Shown here in pieces: positions 16,329 to 25,150 of a stretch of 64,000 bases of DNA. Under the pieces are notes generated by a model. The model was not told the DNA's origin and did no database searches. It saw nothing but the letters and a program-made list of their open reading frames with translations. Source of the stretch: Pseudomonas paracarnis (GTDB taxonomy: Bacteria > Pseudomonadota > Gammaproteobacteria > Pseudomonadales > Pseudomonadaceae); the NCBI RefSeq assembly GCF_904063055.1, contig NZ_CAJFCN010000007.1, positions 124,001-188,000 on the forward strand, in the 5' to 3' direction. The position numbers and the translations under genes are program-made. Each line of letters begins with the position of its first letter. The stretch's first letter is position 1.

Positions 16329-17045
16329 ATGCTACCTGCCTTCACTCAATTCGCCGCGTCCCTGGGCGGTTTTTTGCCGATGTTACTGCACGGGGTCTGG
16401 GTCACCCTGCAACTGGCACTGTTGTCATTGCTGCTGGGGCTGATCCTGGGCCTGCTGGGGGCAGGCGCCAAGCTGTCCAGGGTCAGGGCATGGCGCCTGT
16501 GCGCGCAGGTGTATACCACCTTGATTCGCGGGGTTCCGGACCTGTTGTTGATGCTGTTGATTTTCTACGGGTTGCAGACAGGCCTGAGTCGTCTGACCAG
16601 CGAATTGGGCTGGGCCTACATCGATGTCGACCCTTTCAGCGCCGGCGTGATCACTCTGGGGTTTATCTACGGCGCCTATTTCACCGAAACCTTTCGCGGC
16701 GCGTTGCTGGCTGTGCCCCGGGGCCAGTTCCAGGCTGCCAAAGCCCTTGGCCTGACCTTCAGGCAGAGTTTTGTGCATGTGATATTCCCGCAAATGATGC
16801 GGTTTGCCCTGCCGGGGCTGGGCAATAACTGGATGGTCTTGCTCAAGGCCACGGCGTTGGTGTCGATCATCGGCTTGGCAGACTTGGTGAAAGTGGCGCA
16901 GATGGCGGGCAAGAGCAGTCAGCAATTACTGGCTTTTCTGCTGCTGGCGGCGCTGGTTTACCTGTTGCTCAGCAGTGTTTCAAACGCGGCGTTGCGCTGG
17001 CTGGAGCGTCGGTATGGTGACGGTGTGCAGGAATCATCATCATGA
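16329..17045 (+). CDS. amino-acid-type ABC transporter permease (HisQ-like)
   Basis: 238 residues, about five membrane segments, with the EAA loop of polar amino-acid permeases visible as RGALLAVPRGQFQAAKALGLTFRQSF (about 122-147), the site that contacts the ATPase. It belongs to the HisM/HisQ family and pairs with the next gene, whose start it overlaps by 4 bases (ATGA). Imports the ligand of the preceding binding protein across the inner membrane. Confidence 0.93.
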   Translation: MLPAFTQFAASLGGFLPMLLHGVWVTLQLALLSLLLGLILGLLGAGAKLSRVRAWRLCAQVYTTLIRGVPDLLLMLLIFYGLQTGLSRLTSELGWAYIDVDPFSAGVITLGFIYGAYFTETFRGALLAVPRGQFQAAKALGLTFRQSFVHVIFPQMMRFALPGLGNNWMVLLKATALVSIIGLADLVKVAQMAGKSSQQLLAFLLLAALVYLLLSSVSNAALRWLERRYGDGVQESSS

Positions 17046-17752
17046 TCGAGCTTATCCAGGAGTATTGGCGGCCGTTTATCTATTCTGACGGCCAACAAAT
17101 CACCGGCCTGGCCATGACCTTGTGGCTGACTAGCGTCTCTTCGTGCCTGGGCCTGCTGTTGGCGTTGCCACTGTCCATTGCCAGGACGTCCAGCCGACGC
17201 TGGCTGCGTTGGCCGGTGCAAAGCTTTACCTACGTGTTTCGCGGCACACCGCTGTATATCCAGTTGCTGATCTTCTACACCGGCATCTACAGCATTGGCG
17301 CCGTTCGCGAGCAACCGTTGCTGGATGCTTTTTTTCGCGAAGCGCTCAATTGCACCCTTCTGGCGTTTGCCCTCAATACCGCGGCCTACACCACGGAAAT
17401 ACTCGCGGGCGCGATCCGGGCGATGCCGCGCGGTGAAATCGAGGCTGCACGGTCGTTGGGTTTCGACGGTTGGAAGCTGTACGTGCACTTGATCATGCCC
17501 TCGGCCCTGCGCCGGTCGTTGCCCTACTACAGCAATGAAGTGATCTTCATGTTGCATTCCACCACCCTGGCGTTCACGGCAACGGTGCCGGATATCCTGA
17601 AAGTCGCACGGGATGCCAACGCTGCAACCTTCCTCACCTTCCAATCCTTTGGCCTGGCCGCGGCGCTCTACTTGTGCATTACGTTCGCGTTGATCTGCCT
17701 GTTCCGTCTGGCAGAACGACGCTGGCTGAGCTTTCTTGATTCGAATCGATAG
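17042..17752 (+). CDS. amino-acid-type ABC transporter permease (HisM-like)
   Basis: 236 residues, five membrane segments, EAA loop GAIRAMPRGEIEAARSLGFDGWKLY (about 121-146) and VFRGTPLYIQLLIFYTG near residue 63, both typical of HisM/OccM permeases. Together with the preceding permease it forms the heterodimeric channel. No ATP-binding subunit gene follows: the next gene, 8 bases downstream, is a deacylase. The ATPase must come from another locus if the system works. Confidence 0.93.
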   Translation: MIELIQEYWRPFIYSDGQQITGLAMTLWLTSVSSCLGLLLALPLSIARTSSRRWLRWPVQSFTYVFRGTPLYIQLLIFYTGIYSIGAVREQPLLDAFFREALNCTLLAFALNTAAYTTEILAGAIRAMPRGEIEAARSLGFDGWKLYVHLIMPSALRRSLPYYSNEVIFMLHSTTLAFTATVPDILKVARDANAATFLTFQSFGLAAALYLCITFALICLFRLAERRWLSFLDSNR

Positions 17753-17760
17753 GAGGCGAT

Positions 17761-18873
17761 ATGCAGACTTGCAGACATGAACTGTTGACGGCTGTGCCAG
17801 GTACCACGCGGCATATTCATAGTTTTCATTACGGCCCAGCCGATGCGCCGAGCAAGGTTTACATCCAGGCGTCCCTGCACGCCGATGAGCTGCCGGGGAT
17901 GTTGGTGTTGTGGCATCTCAAACAACGGCTGGCAGATCTGGAGGCCAAAGGTGCGCTGCGTTGGCAGGTGGTGCTGGTGCCGGTGGCCAATCCGCTGGGG
18001 TTGGAGCAGGTGCTGATGGACGTGCCGCAGGGACGCTTCGATAACGACAGTCGAGAGAACTTCAATCGCTTCTTCGTCGACGTCAGCCAGCAGGTCGGGG
18101 ATCAGGTCCAGGATGTTCTGACTGATGATCCTGCGCATAACCTGCACCTGATCCGCGCGACCTTGCGGCAAACCCTTGTCAGCCAGGTGCCGGCGACCCA
18201 GCTGCATTCCCTGCGCCTGGCCCTGCAAACGCTGGCCTGTGACGCCGACAGAGTGCTGGACCTGCATTGTGATTTCGAGGCGGTGCAGCACCTGTACCTG
18301 GCACCGGACGCCTGGCCCCAGGTGGAACCGCTGGCGCGGTACCTGGGCGCCCGGGCCTGCTTTATGAGCCCGGACGCGGGCGGGCATTCGTTCGACGATT
18401 GCTACACCTTGTTCTGGGCACGGATGCAGGCGCGTTTCCCTGGGGTCTTTGCGGCGCCGGGTTTTGCCGTGACCGTGGAGTTGCGCGGCGTGGCTGATGT
18501 GAGCCACGGGCTGGCGCGACAGGATTGTCAGGCGTTGATCAACTATCTGACTTTGCAGGGAGGCGTTGAGGGGCAAGCGCCTCCACTACCGGCGTTATTG
18601 AGTCCGCCAACACCCTTGGCGGGGGTCGAGCCGGTGGTGAGTGCGGTGGGAGGCTTGATTGTGTTTTGCGCGCAGGTGGGGGATTACCTGGAAGCAGGAC
18701 AAATCGTGGCGCACGTCATCGATCCGATTACAGACCGTGTGACCGAGGTAGCGTGTGAGCGTGCAGGGCTTTTGTATGTACGATCAATACGCCGAATGGC
18801 AAGCGCCGGTATGGCGATTGCCCACGTCGCAGGGGCCACGGCGTATCGACAGGGCTACCTGTTATCGCCGTGA
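17761..18873 (+). CDS. M14-type succinylglutamate desuccinylase/aspartoacylase family protein
   Basis: 370 residues with good RBS AGGAGGCGAT before ATG. The zinc site of the AstE/AspA family is present: H40 and E43 in SLHADELPG, and H169 in DLHCDFE. The catalytic Glu is E240 in VTVELRG. The last ~90 residues form a barrel-sandwich (biotinyl-lipoyl-like) domain (GGLIVFCAQVGDYLEAGQIVAHV), as in AstE2/DoeB-type enzymes. These enzymes remove an acyl group from an amino-acid amine. Being last in the flavoprotein/importer operon, it probably acts on an N-acylated form of the imported compound or of a product. It converges on the Sel1 gene; the stop codons are adjacent. Confidence 0.87.
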   Translation: MQTCRHELLTAVPGTTRHIHSFHYGPADAPSKVYIQASLHADELPGMLVLWHLKQRLADLEAKGALRWQVVLVPVANPLGLEQVLMDVPQGRFDNDSRENFNRFFVDVSQQVGDQVQDVLTDDPAHNLHLIRATLRQTLVSQVPATQLHSLRLALQTLACDADRVLDLHCDFEAVQHLYLAPDAWPQVEPLARYLGARACFMSPDAGGHSFDDCYTLFWARMQARFPGVFAAPGFAVTVELRGVADVSHGLARQDCQALINYLTLQGGVEGQAPPLPALLSPPTPLAGVEPVVSAVGGLIVFCAQVGDYLEAGQIVAHVIDPITDRVTEVACERAGLLYVRSIRRMASAGMAIAHVAGATAYRQGYLLSP

Positions 18874-19428
18874 TCAAGGCAGGGGAGAGAAAGGCGAACG
18901 CCCATCGGCGCTCTGCAACTCCTGCAGGTAGTTGCGGAAAATCTGCCCCAGCACCTGGGTCGCCACTTCCAGTTCATCGCGCTGCATGTGCTCGGCGACT
19001 TCGTCGGCGGTGTCCAGCGCGTCTTCGGCGCCATTGACCGCGGCCATTTTCAGCACGATGTACGCCTGAATGTTGTTGGCCGGCACGCCTTCGCCTTTGA
19101 AGAACATGTTGCCCAACTGGTATTGCGCCTGGGCGTGGCCCTGCAACGAGGCTTTCTCGAAGTAGCTCAACGCTTTGTTGAGGTCAACGGCCGGGTTCTT
19201 GCTGTCGTGGTAGTACTCGCCCAACTCGTATTGCGCCTGCGCATCCCCGTCCTCGGCCTGTTTCTGGCACGCGCTCAGGGCTTCGGCCTGGCTCTCTGGC
19301 TGGGTATTGAGGGTGCAACGACCCATCGCTGGAATTAACAACGAGTTGCCGCCGGCCTGGGCATGTGCCAGTAGCGGTTGAAGGAGCAACAGGCAGCCCA
19401 GAACCAGGGTGCGGCCGGTGCGTTTCAT
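18874..19428 (-). CDS. exported Sel1-repeat protein
   Basis: 184 residues with a cleavable signal peptide (LLLLQPLLAHAQA). Two to three Sel1-like helical repeats follow (DAQAQYELGEYYHDSKNPAVDLNKALSYFEKA and HAQAQYQLGNMFFKGEGVPANNIQAYIVLKMAA, residues 70-145). Such repeats bind proteins and are found in periplasmic adaptors. The partner is unknown. From memory a gene of this kind sits next to hemL in P. aeruginosa (PA3978). Confidence 0.85.
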   Translation of the reverse strand: MKRTGRTLVLGCLLLLQPLLAHAQAGGNSLLIPAMGRCTLNTQPESQAEALSACQKQAEDGDAQAQYELGEYYHDSKNPAVDLNKALSYFEKASLQGHAQAQYQLGNMFFKGEGVPANNIQAYIVLKMAAVNGAEDALDTADEVAEHMQRDELEVATQVLGQIFRNYLQELQSADGRSPFSPLP

Positions 19429-19610
19429 GGGAATCGACTTACCTCTGACGGGGCGCGCGGACCCTCGAGGGAGTCCAATAAGCGCGCATTATGAAATAAG
19501 CAGGCCTCTGCTTACAAAGTCTTTACTCGTTTTTCTGCTGCTTGGGCAAGTTATCTGCCGGATTGCAGTGCAATTCTCGAAAAAACCAGGAATTCTCTGT
19601 AAGCAAAGTA

Positions 19611-19641
19611 GCAAATCTGACGCTGCCAGGGGCAACGTCAG
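19611..19641 (-). terminator. terminator-like hairpin after hemL
   Basis: On the minus strand CTGACG-TTGCC-CCT-GGCAG-CGTCAG folds into an 11-pair stem followed by ATTTGC; it begins 14 bases after the hemL stop. The T-tract is weak, so efficiency is uncertain. Confidence 0.55.
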
Positions 19642-19654
19642 AGGTTGCCGTCAC

Positions 19655-20938
19655 TTATTTCAGGGCCGCGAAGGCGCGCTCGGCAGCATCCAGGGTCAAT
19701 TTCAGTTCGGCTTCGCCATGGGCAATCGAGGTGAAGCCGGCTTCAAAGGCGCTCGGTGCCAGGTACACGCCGCCTTCGAGCATCAGGTGGAAGAAGCGCT
19801 TGAACAGCTCGGCATCGCTCCCCATCACGTCATCGAAGGTGACGATATCGTCGGCGCCGCTGAAGTACAGGCCGAACATGCCACCGGCCTGGGTGGTCAC
19901 AAACGGGATGCCGGCGGCGTCGGCGCGTTGTTGCAGGCCGTCGAGCAGGCGCGTGGTGTAGTCGGTCAGCTCGGCGTGGAAGCCCGGGCGGCTGATCAGG
20001 CGCAGGGTGGTCAGGCCGGCGGCCATGGCCAGTGGGTTACCCGACAAGGTGCCTGCCTGGTATACCGGGCCGAGCGGGGCGATGTGTTGCATGATCTCGC
20101 GCTTGCCGCCGAAGCAGCCTACCGGCATGCCGCCGCCGATGATCTTGCCGAAGGTGCTCAGGTCTGGCGTAACGCCGTAGTAAGCCTGGGCGCCACCGAG
20201 GGCGACCCGGAAACCGGTCATCACTTCGTCAAAAATCAGCACCACGCCATGCTTGTCGCACTGCTCGCGCAAGCCCTCAAGAAAACCCGGGGCCGGTGGA
20301 ACGCAGTTCATGTTGCCGGCAACCGGCTCGACGATGATGCAGGCAACGTCCTGGCCGACTTCGCTGAGCATCTGCTCGACGGCTGCGATGTCGTTGAACG
20401 GCAAGGTCAGGGTGTGCTTGGCGAATGCCGCAGGTACGCCAGCGGAATTGGGGACGCCCTGGGTCAGCGCGCCGGAGCCGGCTTTCACCAGCAGGCTGTC
20501 GGAGTGGCCGTGGTAGCAGCCTTCGAACTTGATGATGTTGTCGCGGCCGGTGAAACCACGGGCCAGGCGGATCGCGCTCATGGTGGCTTCGGTGCCGGAG
20601 CTGACCATGCGCACCATTTCCATCGACGGCACGATCGAGCAGACCAGGTCGGCCATCTCGGTTTCCATCGCGGTCGGGGCGCCGTAGGACAAGCCGTGTT
20701 GCAGTTGCTGGCGCACCGCCTCCAGCACATCCGGATGGCTGTGGCCGAGGATCATCGGGCCCCAGGAGCCGACGTAGTCGACATAGCGCTTGTCGTCTTC
20801 ATCGGTGACGTAGGCGCCTTCGGCATGCTTGAAGAACAACGGCGTGCCGCCCACGCTCTTGAACGCACGCACGGGGGAGTTCACACCGCCGGGGATGTGT
20901 TTCTGGGCGTTGGCAAACAGGGTTTCGGAACGGGACAT
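19655..20938 (-). CDS. hemL: glutamate-1-semialdehyde 2,1-aminomutase
   Basis: 427 residues, family length. A PLP enzyme of the C5 pathway that turns glutamate-1-semialdehyde into 5-aminolevulinate for tetrapyrroles. The PLP lysine lies in DLSTFGKIIGGGMPVGCFGG (about residue 265) and the Asp that holds the pyridine nitrogen in VLIFDEVMTGFR. The N-terminus MSRSETLFANAQKHIPGGVNSPVRAF is diagnostic. It is the last gene of thiD-thiE-hemL, 11 bases after thiE. Confidence 0.97.
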   Translation of the reverse strand: MSRSETLFANAQKHIPGGVNSPVRAFKSVGGTPLFFKHAEGAYVTDEDDKRYVDYVGSWGPMILGHSHPDVLEAVRQQLQHGLSYGAPTAMETEMADLVCSIVPSMEMVRMVSSGTEATMSAIRLARGFTGRDNIIKFEGCYHGHSDSLLVKAGSGALTQGVPNSAGVPAAFAKHTLTLPFNDIAAVEQMLSEVGQDVACIIVEPVAGNMNCVPPAPGFLEGLREQCDKHGVVLIFDEVMTGFRVALGGAQAYYGVTPDLSTFGKIIGGGMPVGCFGGKREIMQHIAPLGPVYQAGTLSGNPLAMAAGLTTLRLISRPGFHAELTDYTTRLLDGLQQRADAAGIPFVTTQAGGMFGLYFSGADDIVTFDDVMGSDAELFKRFFHLMLEGGVYLAPSAFEAGFTSIAHGEAELKLTLDAAERAFAALK

Positions 20939-20949
20939 GATCGGGCTCT

Positions 20950-21579
20950 CTAAACTGAAGATTTAAGAAGGTCGTTGAATGCACGGGCGCGGCGGGTGAC
21001 TTCCTGGGTGCTGTCGGCACCGAACAGGCCATGGACCACGGCGAGCAGGTCAGCCCCGTGGGCCACCAGCGGCTCGGCGTTTTCCAGGGTGACGCCGCCA
21101 ATTACGCAGATCGGCAGGTGCAGGCGCTTGCGGGCCTGGGCCAGCATGTCAACGGTGGCGGCGGGTGCGCCGGGTTTGGTCGTGGAATTGAAGAAGCGGC
21201 CGAAGGCGACGTAGCTGGCGCCTTCTTTGGCGGCCTGTTCGGCCAGTTCGATCTGGCTGTGGCAGGTGGCGCCGATGATCGCCTTGGCGCCGAGCAGTGC
21301 CCGGGCCGAGGTCAGCGGGCCGTCGGTCTGGCCCAGATGTACGCCGACGCCCAGTCGCGCGGCCAGTTCGGCATCGTCGTTGATGATCAATTGAGTCTTG
21401 TAGCGCGAGCACAGTTCATAGAGCTTTTCGGCTTCACGCAGGCGCCGTGCCTCGTCGCTGCTTTTGTCGCGGTACTGCAACAGGGTGACGCCACCGTCCA
21501 GCGCCGCCTCGACGTAGGCGAGGAATTTGCCGGCCAACAGTTGGCTGTCGGTAATGGCGTAAAGGCCGCGTAGTTTCAT
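20950..21579 (-). CDS. thiE: thiamine-phosphate synthase
   Basis: 209 residues, a TIM barrel starting MKLRGLYAITDSQLL. Family residues are visible in LQYRDK (near 36), IINDDAELA (pyrophosphate/Mg), GVHLGQTDG and CVIGGVTLENA. It joins HMP-pyrophosphate with thiazole phosphate to give thiamine phosphate. It lies between thiD (30 bases upstream) and hemL. No TPP riboswitch was recognised ahead of thiD. Confidence 0.96.
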   Translation of the reverse strand: MKLRGLYAITDSQLLAGKFLAYVEAALDGGVTLLQYRDKSSDEARRLREAEKLYELCSRYKTQLIINDDAELAARLGVGVHLGQTDGPLTSARALLGAKAIIGATCHSQIELAEQAAKEGASYVAFGRFFNSTTKPGAPAATVDMLAQARKRLHLPICVIGGVTLENAEPLVAHGADLLAVVHGLFGADSTQEVTRRARAFNDLLKSSV

Positions 21580-21609
21580 CGGGCAAACCCCTTGCTGACG
21601 AGCGATAAG

Positions 21610-22407
21610 TTACGAGCAGAAATCCAGCGGCAATCGACGCGGCACGAACTGGCCCTGGCCGAGTTGTTCGGCATCACGCAGGGTACGCCACGTGTAGTTG
21701 AGAGCCGTTTGCACGGCGCTGGCCAAACCTTCGCCTTGGGCAATGCGCCCGGCCAGCGCACTGGCCAAGGTGCAACCCGAGCCGTGATAACTGCCGGGCA
21801 AACGCTGGCAGGTAAAGGTCTGGCGCGTGCCGTCGCGGCTGTACAGGCGGTTGTGCACTTCGTGCTCGTCGCCATGGCCGCCGGTGATCAGCAGGTGCTT
21901 GATGTACGGCAACAGCTTCTCGGCGCAGTCGTCGGCGCTGCCGTCGGGCAGTTCCGCGAGGATGCGCGCTTCGGGCAGGTTGGGGGTGGCGATCAATGAC
22001 AAGGGCAGCAGCCGCTCGCGCATTGCATAACCGACCTCGTCCTTGCCCAGGCTACCGCCGCCGCCGGCGCGCAGCACCGGGTCGCAGACCACCGGCAAAT
22101 GCGGGTGCGCCTGCAGCAGTTCGACCACGGTGTCGACCATCGCGGTGGAGCCGAGCATGCCCAGCTTGACTGCCGCAACTTCAGAGTCACCGAGCACGGC
22201 ATTGGCCTGGGCCAGTACCCACTCACGGTCAAGCACGCGGAAATCACTGACATTGACAGTATTTTGCACGGTCAACGCGGTGACGGCCGGGGCCGCGTGG
22301 CAACCCTGGGCGAGCAGGGCTTCGATATCTGCCTGCAGGCCGGCGCCACCACTGGGGTCGTGGCCGGAGAGACAGAGGACAACGGGGCGAGAGCTGTAGA
22401 TATTCAT
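21610..22407 (-). CDS. thiD: hydroxymethylpyrimidine/phosphomethylpyrimidine kinase
   Basis: 265 residues from ATG 22407 (MNIYSSRPVVLCLSGHDPSGGAG). A ribokinase-fold kinase that phosphorylates HMP twice for thiamine synthesis. The substrate site LSGHDPSGGAGLQADIEA, VCDPVLRAGGGG and the anion-hole end LPGSYHGSGCTLASALAG (catalytic Asp position occupied by Cys in GSGC, as usual for ThiD) are present. An ATG seven codons upstream is less like the family. First gene of thiD-thiE-hemL and divergent from ladS. Confidence 0.96.
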   Translation of the reverse strand: MNIYSSRPVVLCLSGHDPSGGAGLQADIEALLAQGCHAAPAVTALTVQNTVNVSDFRVLDREWVLAQANAVLGDSEVAAVKLGMLGSTAMVDTVVELLQAHPHLPVVCDPVLRAGGGGSLGKDEVGYAMRERLLPLSLIATPNLPEARILAELPDGSADDCAEKLLPYIKHLLITGGHGDEHEVHNRLYSRDGTRQTFTCQRLPGSYHGSGCTLASALAGRIAQGEGLASAVQTALNYTWRTLRDAEQLGQGQFVPRRLPLDFCS

Positions 22408-22682
22408 GGTGCGCGAGCTTACCACCAAACGCTTTTTGCGTGGCTGCCTGGCGATGGCAGGAGTTTGCCGCTGCGGCGCGATTTGCCGTGGCTGAGCGCT
22501 GCACTGAGATGAGCTGAAAGCATTGCCCTAGAGCTGTCCTAAAAAAAGTTCCCACGGTGGCTAATGGCTTTTACTGGCTATGCTAAAGTGCATCCAAACA
22601 ACTTACTGTATCGCCGGTGTACGTCTTCTCAAAAGGAATGGGGGGCTTTTGACACAACCGGACCAGGCTACGCTGGGGCTCT

Positions 22683-25082
22683 ATGCGCTATTTGCTGATT
22701 TTTTTATTGTGCGGGCTGCCGATGCTCGCCAGCGCCGTCGAGTTCAACCAGGACACGCGAAGCCTCCCGTTGGGCCGGGTCATGCAAGTGCTCGAAGACC
22801 CAACCGATGCCCTCACCATCGCCGATGTCAGTTCCCCCGCCTATGCCGCCCAATTCAAGACCCACGACAAAGACACGCTCAATGCCGGCTATTCACGCTC
22901 GGTGTTCTGGCTGAAGGTCAACCTGCACTACACCGCCAAAGATCCCCGGGCACCACGCACCTGGTTTCTGGAACTGGCCTACCCGCCGCTCAATCGCCTG
23001 GACCTTTACCAGGACGACGGCACTGGTCACTTCCGCCTCACCACCCGCACCGGCAGCGCGTTGCCGTTTTCCAGCCGTGAGGTGAGCCAGAGCAACTACC
23101 TGTTCAAGCTCAGCTTCTTGCCCGACCAGCAACAAACCGTCTACCTGCGCTTGCAAAGCCAAGGCTCGATCCAGGCACCGCTGACATTATGGGCCGGCAC
23201 CGCCTACATGGAGGAGCAGCCGCTGCGCTTGTACGTGCTCGGCGCCATCTACGGTGTGTTGCTGGGCATGCTGATCTACAACCTGTTCATCTACCTGAGC
23301 GTGCGCGACACCAGCTACCTGTATTACATCCTCTATATCGCCTCGTTCGGCTTGTATCAGCTGTCGGTCAATGGCGTCGCGGTGGAGTACTTCTGGCCGA
23401 ACAACCCGTGGTGGGCGAATGCGGCGGTGCCCTTCCTGATCGGCTCGGCGGCCTTGTTCGGCAGCCTGTTCGCGCGCAGTTTCCTGCACACCGCGCAGCA
23501 CAGCCGCTGGCTCAACCGTATCCTGCTGGCGCTCGCGGCCTGTGGAGGGTTGGTGATGGCACTGGCGTTGTTGACCAGTTACGCCGTGGCCCTGCGCCTG
23601 GCCACTGCGCTGGCGCTGGTGTTTACCGTGACCATCTTCGTGGCGGCCATCAAGGCCTGGTATTGCGGGCAGCGCATGGCGCGTTATTTCATCATCGCTT
23701 GGTCGGCTTTCCTGCTCGGCGGGGTGGTCAACACCCTGATGGTGCTGGGTTACCTGCCTAACGTGTTCCTGACCATGTACGCCAGCCAGCTCGGCTCAGC
23801 CATTGAAGTGGCGCTGTTGTCCCTGGCCCTGGCCGACCGCATCAATGGCATGCGTGAACAGCAGGCGCAGATTCTCCTCGATGCCAGCCAGAAGCTGGAA
23901 GCGCTCAACCAGCAACTGGCCCGCAGCAATCGTCTCAAAGACGAATTTCTCGCCACCCTGACCCACGAATTGCGCACGCCGATGAACGGTGTGATCGGCT
24001 CGCTGGAGCTGATGCAAACCGTGTCATTGGACGATGACCTGACGCAGTACCAGCAAACCGCCGCCGGCTCGGCGCGGGACATGATGCGCATGGTCAACGG
24101 CATCCTCACCCTCACCGAATTGCAGGCCGGTCGCCTGGTGGCCCAGCCGCAAGTGTTCAGCCTGCGCGGCACGCTCGATACCTTGCGCCAGCAATTCACC
24201 GGCAGCGCCCAGAGCAAAGGCCTGGCGTTCTCCATTGATGTGGCCGATGAGGTGCCGGACCGGCTGATCGGCGATGCCGACAAACTGCTCCAGTGCCTGG
24301 ATTGCCTGCTCGATAACGCCTTCAAATTCACCCACGTCGGCGCGGTGCGCTTGCGAGTGGTGGGCGTGCCCCAAGGGGATGGCGCCTTGCACCTGAGCTT
24401 TATCGTCACCGACACCGGTATCGGCTTCGCCTTTCTCGATGAGGCCACGCTGTATCAGCGTTTCTTTCAGTTGGACGGCTCGATGACGCGTGAATACGGC
24501 GGCCTGGGCATTGGCCTGGCGATCTGCCGGCAGTTGATCGAACTGCTGGGCGGGCGCCTGACCCATCATTCTGAGCCCCGTAAAGGCAGTCGCTTCCAGT
24601 TGGAAGTGGACGTCAGCGCCGTGCCGCAGCAGGTGACGCCCGCCACGCAAACGCTGCCTGCACAGCGTGCGCCTCAGGAGTGCACGGTACTGTTGGTGGA
24701 CGACAACAGCGTAGGCCAACTGGCGGTGCGTGGCATGTTGCTCAAGCTCGGTTACCGGGTCAAAACCGTGGACAGCGGCCCGGCGGCACTCGCTGCATTG
24801 CAAGGGCATAGCTTCGACGCCGTGCTGCTGGATGTGCCAGAGGGTGGCTTTTCGTTGTGCTGTCAGATTCGCGCATTGCCTGGCTGCGGTGAATTGCCGG
24901 TGATCGCCCTGAGCTCTTCGCCCAATGGGCCGGAGCGTGAGCGCTGCCATGGCATTGGCATGACGGATCGGCTGGCCAAGCCGGTGCGTTTCGATGCTTT
25001 GCAGGCGGCACTTGAACGTAGCGTGCTGTGCGCGGATGAGGGTGAAAGCGCCGAACATTCGGCGCGTATGCCACTTTTTTAA
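22683..25082 (+). CDS. ladS: hybrid sensor histidine kinase LadS
   Basis: 799 residues: signal peptide (to about A18), periplasmic 7TMR-DISMED2 domain (about 25-170), seven membrane segments (7TMR-DISM, about 182-385), coiled coil (390-415), HisKA with phospho-His H428 in FLATLTHELRTPMNG, HATPase with N545 in LLDNAFKFT and GGLGIGLAICR, and a C-terminal receiver (665-790) with D717. Architecture, length and position next to thiD match LadS of P. aeruginosa (PA3974). LadS senses calcium and feeds the Gac/Rsm pathway through GacS, promoting biofilm traits. The receiver reads LLDVPEGG where most have D-x-x-MP, so its active-site loop is unusual. The 275-base gap to thiD holds the divergent promoters; no clear consensus was found. 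Confidence 0.9.
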   Translation: MRYLLIFLLCGLPMLASAVEFNQDTRSLPLGRVMQVLEDPTDALTIADVSSPAYAAQFKTHDKDTLNAGYSRSVFWLKVNLHYTAKDPRAPRTWFLELAYPPLNRLDLYQDDGTGHFRLTTRTGSALPFSSREVSQSNYLFKLSFLPDQQQTVYLRLQSQGSIQAPLTLWAGTAYMEEQPLRLYVLGAIYGVLLGMLIYNLFIYLSVRDTSYLYYILYIASFGLYQLSVNGVAVEYFWPNNPWWANAAVPFLIGSAALFGSLFARSFLHTAQHSRWLNRILLALAACGGLVMALALLTSYAVALRLATALALVFTVTIFVAAIKAWYCGQRMARYFIIAWSAFLLGGVVNTLMVLGYLPNVFLTMYASQLGSAIEVALLSLALADRINGMREQQAQILLDASQKLEALNQQLARSNRLKDEFLATLTHELRTPMNGVIGSLELMQTVSLDDDLTQYQQTAAGSARDMMRMVNGILTLTELQAGRLVAQPQVFSLRGTLDTLRQQFTGSAQSKGLAFSIDVADEVPDRLIGDADKLLQCLDCLLDNAFKFTHVGAVRLRVVGVPQGDGALHLSFIVTDTGIGFAFLDEATLYQRFFQLDGSMTREYGGLGIGLAICRQLIELLGGRLTHHSEPRKGSRFQLEVDVSAVPQQVTPATQTLPAQRAPQECTVLLVDDNSVGQLAVRGMLLKLGYRVKTVDSGPAALAALQGHSFDAVLLDVPEGGFSLCCQIRALPGCGELPVIALSSSPNGPERERCHGIGMTDRLAKPVRFDALQAALERSVLCADEGESAEHSARMPLF

Positions 25083-25150
25083 GGTCTTGCACGGTGCTTA
25101 ACTGAATTCCGGGCCACTGTTCATGCGGCCTTTTTTCCAGGAGGCCCGTC

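Noticed and set aside
19409..20953. 514-codon open frame on the plus strand
   Set aside because: Antisense to hemL, composition rich in Gly, His, Gln and Ala as in shadow frames, no domain.
22408..22682. TPP riboswitch ahead of thiD
   Set aside because: The thi-box core was looked for in the gap between thiD and ladS and was not found.
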